Of a stretch of DNA of 64,000 bases, positions 54,887-64,000 are shown in pieces. The position numbers and the translations under genes are program-made. The DNA lies in contig NZ_CP048289.1 of assembly GCF_014084105.1 (NCBI RefSeq), positions 8,007,922 through 8,071,921 of the forward strand, given 5' to 3'. Positions within the stretch are counted from its first letter, which is position 1. The number at the start of each line of letters is the position of its first letter. The notes beneath the pieces were generated by a model, which saw only the letters and a list, made by a program, of their open reading frames with translations, was not told where the DNA came from and ran no database searches. The DNA comes from Streptacidiphilus sp. P02-A3a (GTDB lineage: Bacteria; Actinomycetota; Actinomycetes; Streptomycetales; Streptomycetaceae).

Positions 54887-55224
54887 GTCCGCTCCTTCAT
54901 GGCCCTGCCTGCTGTCCGGGTGTCGTGCGACCGGGCGAGCCGTACCGCCGACCCGGGCAACGAACCAATGCTTCTCTCATCTGACGCGGAACCAGCTGTC
55001 CGCGTTGCTGGCCACGGCGAAATCTGACGGTAAATCACTCATTCGAGTGAGGATTTCCGGTCTCCGCCCGCAAAGACGATCGCAAGTACGGCTGATTATC
55101 GTGCATCCCACTCAACCCGGCAGCCCCAGGTGATCAACCTCACCCGGGGGCCGCGGTCGTATCCTCCGCCGACCGGGGGCGTCGGAGCGACACAACGCGC
55201 CGCCGGACGTCGGAGAATGGAAGG
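54887..55224. promoter_or_regulatory. Divergent region with inverted repeat between STAS and membrane-protein genes
   Basis: No gene seen in 338 nt. The clearest element is tcactc-attc-gagtga (55036-55051), flanked by aaa on the left and attt on the right, making an A/T-rich dyad of about 25 bp (55033-55057). It lies 168 nt before the membrane-protein gene and 150 nt before the STAS gene. Confidence 0.45.
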
Positions 55225-55533
55225 GTGAGCCGACTCGACCCGCTGCTCCAGCTCGTGCTGCCGTTCCTCCTCGTGGGCGCCATCGTGCTGCTCTACCGCT
55301 GGGCCGCGCGCGCGGGCCACTCGTTCGTACCGCGCGCCGTGCGCCCCGGCCCGCCTACCGAGTACGGCCTGCTGGTACCGGTCGCCGCGCCCGCCGACAA
55401 CGAGGAGGCGCTGCGGCTCACCGCGCTGCTGGACCGGGCGGGGGTCCGCAACACGCTGGTGCGGACCACCCAGGGGCCCCGGATCATGGTCTGGCGCGAC
55501 CAGGCGCACCGGGCCCGCGCCCTGCTCCAGTAG
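55225..55533 (+). CDS. Small single-span membrane protein, conserved hypothetical
   Basis: A 102-aa protein with one N-terminal transmembrane helix (LDPLLQLVLPFLLVGAIVLLY, first part shown as LLQLVLPFLLVGAIVLLY) and a cytosolic domain of about 60 aa: TEYGLLVPVAAPADNEEALR, LTALLDRAGVRNTLVRTTQG, PRIMVWRDQAHRARALL. The compact alternating strand-helix pattern resembles small putative signal-transducing (DUF2007-like) domains, but I cannot name the family with certainty. GTG start with GGAG about 9 nt upstream; an ATG just before it runs into a stop at once. It converges on murA. Confidence 0.7.
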   Translation: MSRLDPLLQLVLPFLLVGAIVLLYRWAARAGHSFVPRAVRPGPPTEYGLLVPVAAPADNEEALRLTALLDRAGVRNTLVRTTQGPRIMVWRDQAHRARALLQ

Positions 55534-55535
55534 CG

Positions 55536-55569
55536 GTCCGGGTCAGAACGGGGTCCGGGTCAGAACGGG
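55536..55569. repeat. 17-bp perfect tandem duplication at the 3' end of murA
   Basis: The unit gtccgggtcagaacggg occurs at 55536-55552 and 55553-55569. It covers the last codons and stop of murA, so a second stop copy lies downstream in another frame. Confidence 0.85.
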
Positions 55570-56852
55570 TCCGGGTCCGGCTCGCGGCTGACATCGGCGC
55601 CCAGCTCGGTCAGCTGCTCGACGAACCCGGCGTAGCCCCGGTCGATGTGGTGGATCTCGGAGACCAGGGTCGGCCCCTCGGCGACCAGCCCGGCCAGCAG
55701 CAGCCCGGCCCCGGCCCGGATGTCGGTGGAGCGCACGGGGGCGCCGGACAGCCGGGGCACGCCCCGGAGCACCGCGTGGTGCCCGTCGGTGCGGACCTGC
55801 GCGCCGAGCCGGGCGAGCTCCTGCAGGAAGACGAACCGGGCCTCGAAGATGTTCTCGGTGATCATGGAGACCCCGTCGGCCACCGAGTTCAGCGCGGCGA
55901 ACTGCGGCTGCAGGTCGGTGGCGAAGCCCGGGTAGGGCAGGGTCACCACGTCCACGGCGCTCGGCCGGCGGTCCATCACCACCCGGAAGCCGTTCTCCTC
56001 GACGGTGATCCCGGCCCCGGCGGCGACCAGCTTGTCCAGCGCGATCCGCAGGTGCTCGGCCACCGCGTGGCCGACCGTCACGTCGCCCTGGGTCATCACC
56101 GCCGCGACCGCGAAGGTACCGGCGACGATCCGGTCCGACAGCGTCTCGTAGGACACCGGCGACAGCCGGTCCACCCCCTGCACCTCGATCGTGGAGCTGC
56201 CCGCGCCGCCGATCTTGGCGCCCATGGCCTGAAGCATCTGGCACAGGTCGACGATCTCGGGCTCGCGGGCGGCGTTGTCGATGACCGTGCTGCCCTCCGC
56301 CAGGACCGCCGCCATCAGGATGTTCTCGGTCGCGCCGACGCTGGGGAAGTCCAGTTCCACGGTGCTGCCGCGGAGCCCGGTCGGGGCCGAGGCGAGCAGG
56401 AAGCCGTGCTCGTTGGTGATCTCCGCGCCGAGCCGGGTCAGGCCGTCGATGTGCATGTCCAGGCCGCGCGAGCCGATCGCGTCGCCGCCCGGCCGGGCCA
56501 CCTTCACCCGGCCGCAGCGCGCCAGCAGCGGACCGAGCACCGCGATCGACGCCCGCATCCGCCGGACCAGGTCGTAGTCGGCCTCGTGGCCCGGCTCGGC
56601 CGGGACGTCGATCCGCGCGACCCCGGTGTGGTCACCGGGCTCGATGGACCAGTCGAGCTCCACCCCGCAGCCCATCCGGCGCAGCAGCTCCGCCATGATC
56701 TCCACGTCGAGGATCCGGGGCAGGTTGCCGATCCGGGTCTCGCCCTCGGCCAGCAGCGCCGCCGCCATCAACTTCAGCGCGCTGTTCTTGGCCCCCGGCA
56801 CCCGCACCCGCCCGACCAGCCTCCTACCACCCACCACCCGCAAGCGTTCCAT
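55560..56852 (-). CDS. murA: UDP-N-acetylglucosamine 1-carboxyvinyltransferase
   Basis: First committed step of peptidoglycan synthesis: PEP plus UDP-GlcNAc to enolpyruvyl-UDP-GlcNAc. The 430-aa inside-out barrel protein shows [20 protein letters not shown] (Lys-Asn of the active site), [56 protein letters not shown] and [20 protein letters not shown]. The active-site loop reads [17 protein letters not shown]: Asp124 replaces the Cys that fosfomycin alkylates, as in mycobacterial MurA, so intrinsic fosfomycin resistance is expected. A -10-like tacgat ends 8 nt before the ATG (leaderless candidate). It is followed, across a tandem duplication, by the convergent small membrane-protein gene. Confidence 0.96.
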   Translation of the reverse strand: MERLRVVGGRRLVGRVRVPGAKNSALKLMAAALLAEGETRIGNLPRILDVEIMAELLRRMGCGVELDWSIEPGDHTGVARIDVPAEPGHEADYDLVRRMRASIAVLGPLLARCGRVKVARPGGDAIGSRGLDMHIDGLTRLGAEITNEHGFLLASAPTGLRGSTVELDFPSVGATENILMAAVLAEGSTVIDNAAREPEIVDLCQMLQAMGAKIGGAGSSTIEVQGVDRLSPVSYETLSDRIVAGTFAVAAVMTQGDVTVGHAVAEHLRIALDKLVAAGAGITVEENGFRVVMDRRPSAVDVVTLPYPGFATDLQPQFAALNSVADGVSMITENIFEARFVFLQELARLGAQVRTDGHHAVLRGVPRLSGAPVRSTDIRAGAGLLLAGLVAEGPTLVSEIHHIDRGYAGFVEQLTELGADVSREPDPDPF

Positions 56853-56921
56853 GCGACAGGATCGTATCGGGCCCCGGCCGCCACTACGCCATTGGAGTGA
56901 CGCCGACGGGCCCCCGCGCGG

Positions 56922-57494
56922 CTAGCGGTTCTCGCCGGGGATCCAGAGGACGTCGCCGACGGACTTGTTGGCGCTGCGGGCGAGGATGAAGAGCAGGTCG
57001 GAGAGGCGGTTGAGGTAGGTCGCGGTGAGCGGGTTGACGGTGTCGCCGTGGGTCTCGATCGCGGCCCAGGTGCTGCGCTCGGCGCGGCGGACCACGGTGC
57101 AGGCGACGTGCAGGTACGCCGCGCCGGGGGTGCCGCCGGGGAGGATGAAGCTGCGCAGCTTCTCCAGCTCCTCCAGGAAGCGGTCGCAGTCCTGCTCCAG
57201 CCGGTCCACGTAGGTCTGCAGCACCCGCAGCGGCGGGTACTTCGGGTCCGGGACGACCGGGGTGGCCAGGTCCGCGCCGACGTCGAACAGGTCGTTCTGG
57301 ATCCGGACCAGTACCGCCGTGATGTCCTCGTCCAGTCCGCCGCAGGCGATGGCCACGCCGATGGCGGCGTTGGCCTCGTTGCTGTCGGCGTAGGCCGCGA
57401 GCCGGGGATCGGTCTTCCGGGTCCGGCTCATGTCACCGAGCGCGGTGGTGCCGTCGTCGCCGGTACGGGTGTAGATGCGGGTGAGGTTGACCAT
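56922..57494 (-). CDS. Cob(I)yrinic acid a,c-diamide/cobalamin adenosyltransferase, PduO type
   Basis: Transfers the 5'-deoxyadenosyl group of ATP to cob(I)alamin to make adenosylcobalamin, the cofactor of IcmA and methylmalonyl-CoA mutase. The 190-aa protein shows the PduO signature: N-terminal VNLTRIYTRTGDDGTTALGD (ATP-binding TxTGDxGxT), RTRKTDPRLAAYADSNEANA, FILPGGTPGAAYLHVACTVV with RRAER, and the C-terminal YLNRLSDLLFILARSANK. ATG at 57494 was chosen because the motif begins immediately after. It is located 32 nt after the DUF2550 gene on the same strand, probably one transcript, and upstream of murA. Confidence 0.93.
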   Translation of the reverse strand: MVNLTRIYTRTGDDGTTALGDMSRTRKTDPRLAAYADSNEANAAIGVAIACGGLDEDITAVLVRIQNDLFDVGADLATPVVPDPKYPPLRVLQTYVDRLEQDCDRFLEELEKLRSFILPGGTPGAAYLHVACTVVRRAERSTWAAIETHGDTVNPLTATYLNRLSDLLFILARSANKSVGDVLWIPGENR

Positions 57495-57526
57495 GCCGCG
57501 AGCGTAGCGTGGGGGCGGGGTACGGT

Positions 57527-58075
57527 TCAGGCCACGTTGACGCGCTGGCCGGGCGGGGCGGCCTCCAGCCACGCCAGGAAGCCGGTGAGGGCGTCCTCGC
57601 TCATCGCCAGCTCCAGCGGTTCACCCGCGTGCAGGCAGGTCAGCACGACCGCGCCGGACAGCAGCGCGAGCTCCTCCTGCCCCTCGGGGGTGCGCCGGTA
57701 GAGCACTTCGATCCGGGAGCGCTGGAGCACCCGGCGGGGGCGGGGGGCGTAGCTGAAGACCCGGAACCACTCGACCGAGTCGTTGTTGTAGCGGGCGATG
57801 CCGAAGACCCAGCCCTTGCCACCGTCCTCGGCGGAGGCGGACTCCGGGGCGGGGGCGGAGCCGGAGGGCAGTACCGCCTCGGCGGAGGCGTCGGTGGTCG
57901 GCGGCAGCGGCGCGCCCGGGTCGGCCGAGGGCAGCACCGGGGGCATCCGCAGCCGCGCCGAACAGTCGAACGTCCCGCCGCGGCGCTGGATCAGCCGGCG
58001 CCGGATCGCGAACGCGCCCAGTCCGAGCAGGACGGCCAGCAGGACGGCGATGACGACGATCACCGCGAGAACCAT
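57527..58075 (-). CDS. DUF2550 family single-pass membrane protein
   Basis: A 182-aa protein with an N-terminal membrane helix (VLAVIVVIAVLLAVLLGLGA, residues ~2-25) and then a cytosolic DUF2550 domain: RRGGTFDCSARLRMP, GWVFGIARYNNDSVEWFRVF, RRVLQRSRIEVLYRRTPEGQ, LTCLHAGEPLELAMSEDALT and FLAWLEAAPPG. An Ala/Ser/Pro-rich insert between the first two blocks (about residues 45-85) is longer than needed. Function is unknown; in actinobacteria the gene commonly follows atpC, as here. ATG start. It lies downstream of the ATP synthase operon across a hairpin, so it may share a transcript or start its own. Confidence 0.88.
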   Translation of the reverse strand: MVLAVIVVIAVLLAVLLGLGAFAIRRRLIQRRGGTFDCSARLRMPPVLPSADPGAPLPPTTDASAEAVLPSGSAPAPESASAEDGGKGWVFGIARYNNDSVEWFRVFSYAPRPRRVLQRSRIEVLYRRTPEGQEELALLSGAVVLTCLHAGEPLELAMSEDALTGFLAWLEAAPPGQRVNVA

Positions 58076-58171
58076 GCCGTACCACCTCCTCGCGTCTCGG
58101 TCTGCCGCTGTGCTGGTTCAACTGCCGCGCCGCCCTCGGGGTAACTCTCGTTCTCCCGTGCGGGGATGCAG

Positions 58172-58204
58172 CGGTCCCGGGACCACTCACGTGCCCCGGG
58201 ACCG
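58172..58204 (-). terminator. Hairpin after atpC
   Basis: 10-bp inverted repeat cggtcccggg/cccgggaccg (58172-58181, 58195-58204) with a 13-nt loop, 40 nt downstream of the atpC stop. Probable end or attenuation of the ATP synthase transcript. Confidence 0.6.
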
Positions 58205-58245
58205 GTGATACAGGTGTGCTGATCGTACAAGCAGTGCGACCTGGC

Positions 58246-58617
58246 CTAGCGGTTGGTGGCCGCCTGTAGCCGGACGGCGGCGCGACGCTGGGCCGCGGCC
58301 TCCTCGTCCGACTTCGCTGCCGCCAGCGCCCGCTCGGCGCGCTCGACATCGATCTCGTCGGCCAGCTCGGCCACCTCGGCCAGGATCGACAGCTTGTTGT
58401 TGGCGAAGGACAGGAAGCCGCCGTGCACCGCCGCGACCACGGTGGTGCCGTCGGCCTGCCTGATGGTCACCGGGTCGGACTCCATGACGCCCAGGACCGG
58501 GGTGTGCCCGGCCTGGATCCCGATGTCACCGGACTTGGTACGGGCAAGGACGATCGTGGCCTCGCCCGACCAGACCTTGCGGTCGGCCGCGACCAGCTCG
58601 ACATGCAGCTCAGCCAC
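58246..58617 (-). CDS. atpC: F1Fo ATP synthase epsilon subunit
   Basis: Central-stalk subunit that couples gamma rotation and can inhibit ATP hydrolysis. The 123-aa protein has the N-terminal beta sandwich (AELHVELVAADRKVWSGEAT, GDIGIQAGHTPVLGVMESDP, AAVHGGFLSFANNKLSILAE) and a short C-terminal helical hairpin (DEIDVERAERALAAAKSDEE). GTG at 58617 was chosen since GAGGAG lies 6-7 nt upstream and the family begins AELHVELV. The distance to atpD (167 nt) is unusually large for this operon and contains a strong hairpin. Confidence 0.95.
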   Translation of the reverse strand: MAELHVELVAADRKVWSGEATIVLARTKSGDIGIQAGHTPVLGVMESDPVTIRQADGTTVVAAVHGGFLSFANNKLSILAEVAELADEIDVERAERALAAAKSDEEAAAQRRAAVRLQAATNR

Positions 58618-58730
58618 AGTGGGCTCCTCGGTCTTGATGCCCGTGCCGTGAAGCCCGGGTTTCGGAAAGAATAACGTTCCCCCCGACCAGCGGTGCAATC
58701 GGGGCGGTGCCTCGGCAGTGCCGAGCGCGC

Positions 58731-58762
58731 CGAGGGGCGGTCCCGTACGGGGCCGCCCCTCG
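58731..58762 (-). terminator. Strong hairpin between atpD and atpC
   Basis: 14-bp stem with one G-U pair (58731-58744 and 58749-58762, loop gtac), 22 nt after the atpD stop and inside the operon. Possible attenuator or mRNA processing/stabilising element setting the level of epsilon relative to beta. Confidence 0.75.
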
Positions 58763-58784
58763 ACACCAGGCCCGCAAGAAGTGC

Positions 58785-60233
<1,449 letters not shown>

Positions 60234-61145
60234 CTAGTCACTCCCCGCGTTCGCGTCGGCCAGGGCGGTTGCGCCACCGACGATCTCGCTGATTTCCTGG
60301 GTGATCTCGGCCTGTCGGGCCGAGTTGGCAAGTCGCGAGAGCGACTTGATGAGGTCGCCCGCGTTGTCGGTCGCGCTCTTCATCGCACGACGCCGGGCGG
60401 CGTGCTCCGAGGCGGCCGATTGCAGCAGCGCGTTGTAGATCCTGCTCTCGACGTACCGCGGCAGCAGCGCGTCCAGGACGCCCTCCGCCGACGGCTCGAA
60501 GTCGTACAGCGGGAACGGCCCCTCGGCCGCCTCCACCGCCTGCGTCTCCTCCAGCTTGAGCGGCAGCAGGCGCACGTCCACGGCGTTCTGGGTGAGCATC
60601 GAGACGAACTCGGTCGAGACGATGTGGAGTTCGTCCACGCCGCCCTCGGCCGTGTCGGTCACGAAGGCGTCGATCAGTGCCGCCGAGACCTCCTTGGCGT
60701 CCTGGTACGTCGGCTTGTCCGAGAAGCCGGTCCATGCCTGGACCACCGGGCGGTTGCGGAAGGAGAAGTAGCCGACGGCCTTGCGGCCGACCGCGTACTG
60801 CTCCACCTGCTTGCCCTCGGCCTTCAGCCGGTTGGTCAGCAGCTCCGACGCCTTGAGGGCGTTGGCGGAGTAGCCACCGGCCAGACCGCGGTCAGCCGTG
60901 ATCACCAGCACCGCCACCCGGACCGGGGACTCCGGCTCGGAGGTGAGCGGGTGCTTGGCGTTCGACCGCGTCGCGACCGCGGTCACCGCACGGGTGAGCT
61001 CGTCCGCGTACGGGGAGGAGGCGGCCACCGCGCGCTGCGCCTTCATGATGCGCGACGCGGAGATCATCTCCATCGCCTTGGTGATCTTCTTCGTCGCGGT
61101 GACAGAGCGGATCCGGCGCTTGTAGACCCGAAGCTGTGCTCCCAT
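60234..61145 (-). CDS. atpG: F1Fo ATP synthase gamma subunit
   Basis: Rotor shaft inside the alpha3beta3 head. The 303-aa protein begins [20 protein letters not shown] and has [20 protein letters not shown], the central Rossmann-like domain ([20 protein letters not shown]) and the C-terminal helix [20 protein letters not shown] with [17 protein letters not shown]. It carries the actinobacterial Ser/Thr-Asp/Pro-rich linker near residues 65-75. ATG start with good box; 28 nt follow atpA and 3 nt precede atpD. Confidence 0.97.
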   Translation of the reverse strand: MGAQLRVYKRRIRSVTATKKITKAMEMISASRIMKAQRAVAASSPYADELTRAVTAVATRSNAKHPLTSEPESPVRVAVLVITADRGLAGGYSANALKASELLTNRLKAEGKQVEQYAVGRKAVGYFSFRNRPVVQAWTGFSDKPTYQDAKEVSAALIDAFVTDTAEGGVDELHIVSTEFVSMLTQNAVDVRLLPLKLEETQAVEAAEGPFPLYDFEPSAEGVLDALLPRYVESRIYNALLQSAASEHAARRRAMKSATDNAGDLIKSLSRLANSARQAEITQEISEIVGGATALADANAGSD

Positions 61146-61173
61146 GGGTCGTTACCGTCCTTTCCGTCCCTCG

Positions 61174-62748
61174 TCAGGCCGAGTCGCCGAGGAGAGCGCC
61201 CTCAGAGGTGGTGAACTCCTTCTTGAACGAGGTGATGGCCTCGGTCAGCGAGGTGATCGTGCCGTCCTCCAGCTTGCTGGTCTCGACGATCGTGGTCAGC
61301 ACGCCCTTGTGCTCGCGGCGCAGGTAGTCGAGGAACTCACGCTCGAACTTGCGGATGTCCACGACCGGGACGTTGTCCAGCTTGCCGGTGGTGCCGGCCC
61401 AGACCGAGACGACCTGCTCCTCGACCGGGAACGGCTGGTACTGGCCCTGCTTCAGCAGCTCGACCAGGCGCGCGCCGCGCTCCAGCTGCGCCTTGGAGGC
61501 CGCGTCCAGGTCGGAACCGAAGGCGGCGAACGCCTCCAGCTCGCGGTACTGGGCGAGGTCCAGACGGAGCCGGCCGGCCACCGACTTCATGGCCTTGATC
61601 TGGGCCGAGCCACCGACACGGGAGACCGAGATACCGACGTTCACGGCCGGGCGGATGCCGGCGTTGAACAGGTCGGACTCCAGGAAGCACTGGCCGTCGG
61701 TGATCGAGATCACGTTGGTCGGGATGTACGCCGAGACGTCGTTGGCCTTGGTCTCGATGATCGGCAGACCGGTCATCGAGCCCGCGCCCAGCTCGTCCGA
61801 CAGCTTGGCGCAACGCTCCAGCAGACGGGAGTGCAGGTAGAAGACGTCGCCCGGGTAGGCCTCGCGGCCCGGCGGACGGCGCAGCAGCAGCGACACGGCG
61901 CGGTACGCCTCGGCCTGCTTGCTCAGGTCGTCGAAGATGATGAGGACGTGCTTGCCGTCGTACATCCACTCCTGGCCGATGGCCGAACCGGTGTACGGGG
62001 CGAGGTACTTGAAGCCGGCCGGGTCGGACGCCGGGGCAGCCACGATGGTGGTGTACTCCAGCGCGCCCGCCTCCTCCAGCGCACCGCGCACGGAGGCGAT
62101 GGTCGAACCCTTCTGGCCGATGGCGACGTAGATGCAGCGGACCTGCTTCTTCGGGTCGCCCGAGCGCCAGTTGTCGCGCTGGTTGATGATCGTGTCGATC
62201 GCCACCGCGGTCTTGCCGGTCTGGCGGTCACCGATGATCAGCTGACGCTGGCCGCGGCCGATCGGGGTCATCGCGTCGATGGCCTTGATGCCGGTCTGCA
62301 TCGGCTCGTGCACCGACTTGCGGACCATGACGCCGGGAGCCTGAAGCTCCAGCGCGCGGCGGCCGGTGGACTCGATCTCGCCGAGGCCGTCGATCGGCTG
62401 GCCGAGCGGGTCGACCACGCGGCCGAGGTAGCCCTCGCCGACGGGGACCGACAGGACCTCGCCGGTGCGGCGGACCGACTGGCCCTCCTCGATCGCGCTG
62501 TACTCGCCGAGGACGACGACGCCGATCTCGCGGGTGTCGAGGTTGAGCGCGAGCCCGAGGGTTCCGTCCTCGAACTTCAGCAGCTCGTTCGCCATGACCG
62601 AGGGCAGACCCTCGACCCGGGCGATGCCGTCAGCCGTGTAGGTGACCGTGCCGACCTCTTCACGCGAGGCGGCATCCGGCTGGTACGACTGGACGAAGTT
62701 GTCCAGCGCGTCCCGGATCTCCTCCGGCCGGATCGTGAGCTCCGCCAT
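61174..62748 (-). CDS. atpA: F1Fo ATP synthase alpha subunit
   Basis: Non-catalytic nucleotide-binding subunit of F1. The 524-aa protein shows [20 protein letters not shown] at its start, the crown beta barrel, P-loop [31 protein letters not shown]-like segment ([15 protein letters not shown]), [15 protein letters not shown], the arginine finger region ITDGQCFLE...[13 protein letters not shown] and the C-terminal bundle. ATG at 62748 is preferred to an upstream in-frame extension because conservation begins with [10 protein letters not shown] and a GGAGAG-type box precedes it. A 185-nt spacer with small repeats separates it from atpH. Confidence 0.98.
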   Translation of the reverse strand: MAELTIRPEEIRDALDNFVQSYQPDAASREEVGTVTYTADGIARVEGLPSVMANELLKFEDGTLGLALNLDTREIGVVVLGEYSAIEEGQSVRRTGEVLSVPVGEGYLGRVVDPLGQPIDGLGEIESTGRRALELQAPGVMVRKSVHEPMQTGIKAIDAMTPIGRGQRQLIIGDRQTGKTAVAIDTIINQRDNWRSGDPKKQVRCIYVAIGQKGSTIASVRGALEEAGALEYTTIVAAPASDPAGFKYLAPYTGSAIGQEWMYDGKHVLIIFDDLSKQAEAYRAVSLLLRRPPGREAYPGDVFYLHSRLLERCAKLSDELGAGSMTGLPIIETKANDVSAYIPTNVISITDGQCFLESDLFNAGIRPAVNVGISVSRVGGSAQIKAMKSVAGRLRLDLAQYRELEAFAAFGSDLDAASKAQLERGARLVELLKQGQYQPFPVEEQVVSVWAGTTGKLDNVPVVDIRKFEREFLDYLRREHKGVLTTIVETSKLEDGTITSLTEAITSFKKEFTTSEGALLGDSA

Positions 62749-62933
62749 CTGGGTTCCCTGCTCTCCTAGTTGCGATCCTCGGCCCGCCCGTGGAGGGCCG
62801 CAAGTATTCGACTCTCGGCCAGCTGTTTCGACTGACCGTATTGACCGACCGAGGGTCGGATGCTGCTGGGGCAAAGCCCGCTGTACTGCCTGTACTGCCG
62901 ACTGCCGGTACTGCTCTACTGCTCGGTGCCGCG
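62749..62933 (-). other. Spacer between atpH and atpA with GCAGTA-type repeats
   Basis: On the minus strand the motif gcagta (or gcagtc) recurs several times within 62880-62925, and a small hairpin ccgacc-gag-ggtcgg lies at 62845-62859. The spacer is longer than other junctions of the operon; no gene is seen. Confidence 0.5.
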
Positions 62934-63749
62934 TTATCCCGCGAGACCCTGCCGGGCGCTGTCCAGGCGTCCGGCGATGGTGCCCTCGATGACCTCGTCG
63001 CCGACCTGGACCCGGACACCGCCGAGCACCGAGGGGTCCACCTCGATGTTCAGGTGCACCGGACGACCGACCAGACGCGCCAGCGAACCGGCGAGGCGGT
63101 CCTTCTGCGCGTCCGAAAGCGGCACCGCGACGGTCACCAGCGCGACCACGCGGCCACGCCTGGCGGCGGCGAGCCGGGAGAAGTCCTCCAGCCCACCCTC
63201 CAGGCTACGTCCACGCGGCTGGGTGACCAGCGAGGTCACCAGCGCGGTGGTGGCCGGCTTGGCCTTCCCGCCGAGCAGCGACTGCACCAGACCGGCCTTG
63301 GCGGCGGAGCTCGCGACGGAGTCGGTCAGCGCCGAGCGGAGCTCGTTGCTGCTCGCGACGACCCGTCCGAAGCGGAACAGCTCGTCCTCGACCTCGTCCA
63401 GCGCCCCGGCCTTGTCCGCGCCGATGACCTCGGCGTAGGCGGCCAGCTGCTCCGTCCCGTCGACCAGGTCGCGGGAGTTGGACCAGCGCGAGCGCACCAC
63501 GCCGGAGAACAGGTCCAGGCTGTCCGCACCGATCTTGCCGCCGAACAGCGAGCGGGCCAGGTCGGCCTTGCGCTGTCCCTCGACGGCGGGGTCGGTGAGT
63601 ACCCGGCGGAGCCCGACCTCGCGGTCCAGCACGCTGGTCACCGCGAGCAGGTCGGCGGCGAGCGCGGCGGCGTCGGCCTGACCGGAATCGGTCAGCGCCT
63701 CCAGGCGCTCACGGGCGGCTGCGTTCGACTGACGCGTGGCGCTGCTCAC
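62934..63749 (-). CDS. atpH: F1Fo ATP synthase delta subunit
   Basis: Peripheral-stalk subunit that joins the b subunit to the top of F1. At 271 aa it is of the long actinobacterial type: an N-terminal extra helical region ([20 protein letters not shown]) and the OSCP-like domain ([24 protein letters not shown]-like [40 protein letters not shown]) ending in the beta part [23 protein letters not shown] start overlaps the atpF stop by 4 nt (GTGA), so translation is coupled. Confidence 0.95.
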   Translation of the reverse strand: MSSATRQSNAAARERLEALTDSGQADAAALAADLLAVTSVLDREVGLRRVLTDPAVEGQRKADLARSLFGGKIGADSLDLFSGVVRSRWSNSRDLVDGTEQLAAYAEVIGADKAGALDEVEDELFRFGRVVASSNELRSALTDSVASSAAKAGLVQSLLGGKAKPATTALVTSLVTQPRGRSLEGGLEDFSRLAAARRGRVVALVTVAVPLSDAQKDRLAGSLARLVGRPVHLNIEVDPSVLGGVRVQVGDEVIEGTIAGRLDSARQGLAG

Positions 63750-64000
63750 TTGGCCGCACCCTGCGCACCGGCCGCCTCGGCCCGAACAGCCTGGGCGTCG
63801 AGCTCGTCGAGGAAGCGGTCCACGATCCGGCTCTGGCGCGCGGAGTCCTCAAGGGACTCGCCGACCACCCGGCCGGCCAGGTCGGTGGCGATGCGGCCGA
63901 CGTCCTGCCGGAGCACGGTCGTCACCTGCCGACGGTCCGCCTCGATCTGGGCGTGGCCCGCGGCGACGATGGACTCGCGCTGACGCTGTCCCTCCTCGCG
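63746..64000 (-). CDS. atpF: F1Fo ATP synthase b subunit, C-terminal part (cut by window edge)
   Basis: The last 84 codons are visible. They read RESIVAAGHAQIEADRRQVT, VLRQDVGRIATDLAGRVVGE, SLEDSARQSRIVDRFLDELD, then a short Ala/Gly tail, matching the cytosolic coiled-coil and delta-binding end of the b subunit (DLAxxxxGxxL pattern). The membrane anchor lies beyond the window. The stop codon overlaps the GTG of atpH. Order F-H-A-G-D-C on the minus strand is the standard atp operon; the a and c subunit genes should follow to the right. Confidence 0.93.
   Translation of the reverse strand, partial: REEGQRQRESIVAAGHAQIEADRRQVTTVLRQDVGRIATDLAGRVVGESLEDSARQSRIVDRFLDELDAQAVRAEAAGAQGAAK

Overview
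The window is very GC-rich DNA with dense actinobacterial gene packing, GTG/TTG starts and many candidate leaderless promoters. The gene order is that of the Streptomyces core chromosome: glycogen phosphorylase, glgE-treS-mak-glgB, pta-ackA-pyk, scy-filP, nucS, murA and the F1 part of the ATP synthase operon. I infer a Streptomycetaceae member (Streptomyces or a close relative). No tRNA, rRNA, CRISPR, transposon or prophage was seen, and there is no clear sign of recent transfer. Both ends cut genes: an LCP-family gene at the left and atpF at the right.

Layout. 1-15 kb: end of a LytR-CpsA-Psr protein; glycogen phosphorylase on the minus strand, facing away from the GlgE pathway (GlgE, TreS, maltokinase, branching enzyme), which interconverts trehalose, maltose-1-phosphate and alpha-glucan; then a second-type EPSP-synthase-like enzyme. 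15-24 kb: a flavin-nucleotide-binding protein, an APC permease, an unknown helical protein and the acetate/pyruvate node (Pta, AckA, Pyk). 24-29 kb: an Actinobacteria-specific envelope cluster (DUF6230 secreted protein, DUF6114 membrane protein, a large secreted Ser/Thr/Pro/Ala-rich protein), a CnoX/YbbN-like thioredoxin-TPR protein and a TetR regulator. 29-38 kb: acyl-CoA metabolism, with isobutyryl-CoA mutase IcmA behind a striking double operator, a MarR gene between two DUF3817 membrane proteins, MeaB GTPase, thiolase and methylmalonyl-CoA epimerase. A PduO-type cobalamin adenosyltransferase further on (57 kb) could supply cofactor to the mutases.

38-44 kb holds the polar-growth coiled-coil genes scy and filP, whose products both start with a DivIVA-like motif. 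44-48 kb holds two tandem, clearly duplicated ABC-2 exporter pairs. 48-58 kb carries a luciferase-like oxidoreductase, small conserved actinobacterial proteins, the mismatch endonuclease NucS, a membrane-anchored STAND-like ATPase with a low-complexity external tail, a STAS-domain protein, MurA (Asp at the fosfomycin-target Cys position), the adenosyltransferase and a DUF2550 protein. 58-64 kb is atpF-H-A-G-D-C read leftward, with a strong hairpin between atpD and atpC.

No wholly new multi-gene system can be proven from sequence alone. The best leads are the palindromic double operator of icmA, the DUF6230/DUF6114/secreted-protein cluster with its structured leader and intercistronic hairpin, the STAND-like membrane ATPase beside a STAS protein, and a set of short tandem or palindromic sites in intergenic regions. 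Very long antisense open frames opposite scy, glgP, glgB and others are GC-bias artefacts and were left out.
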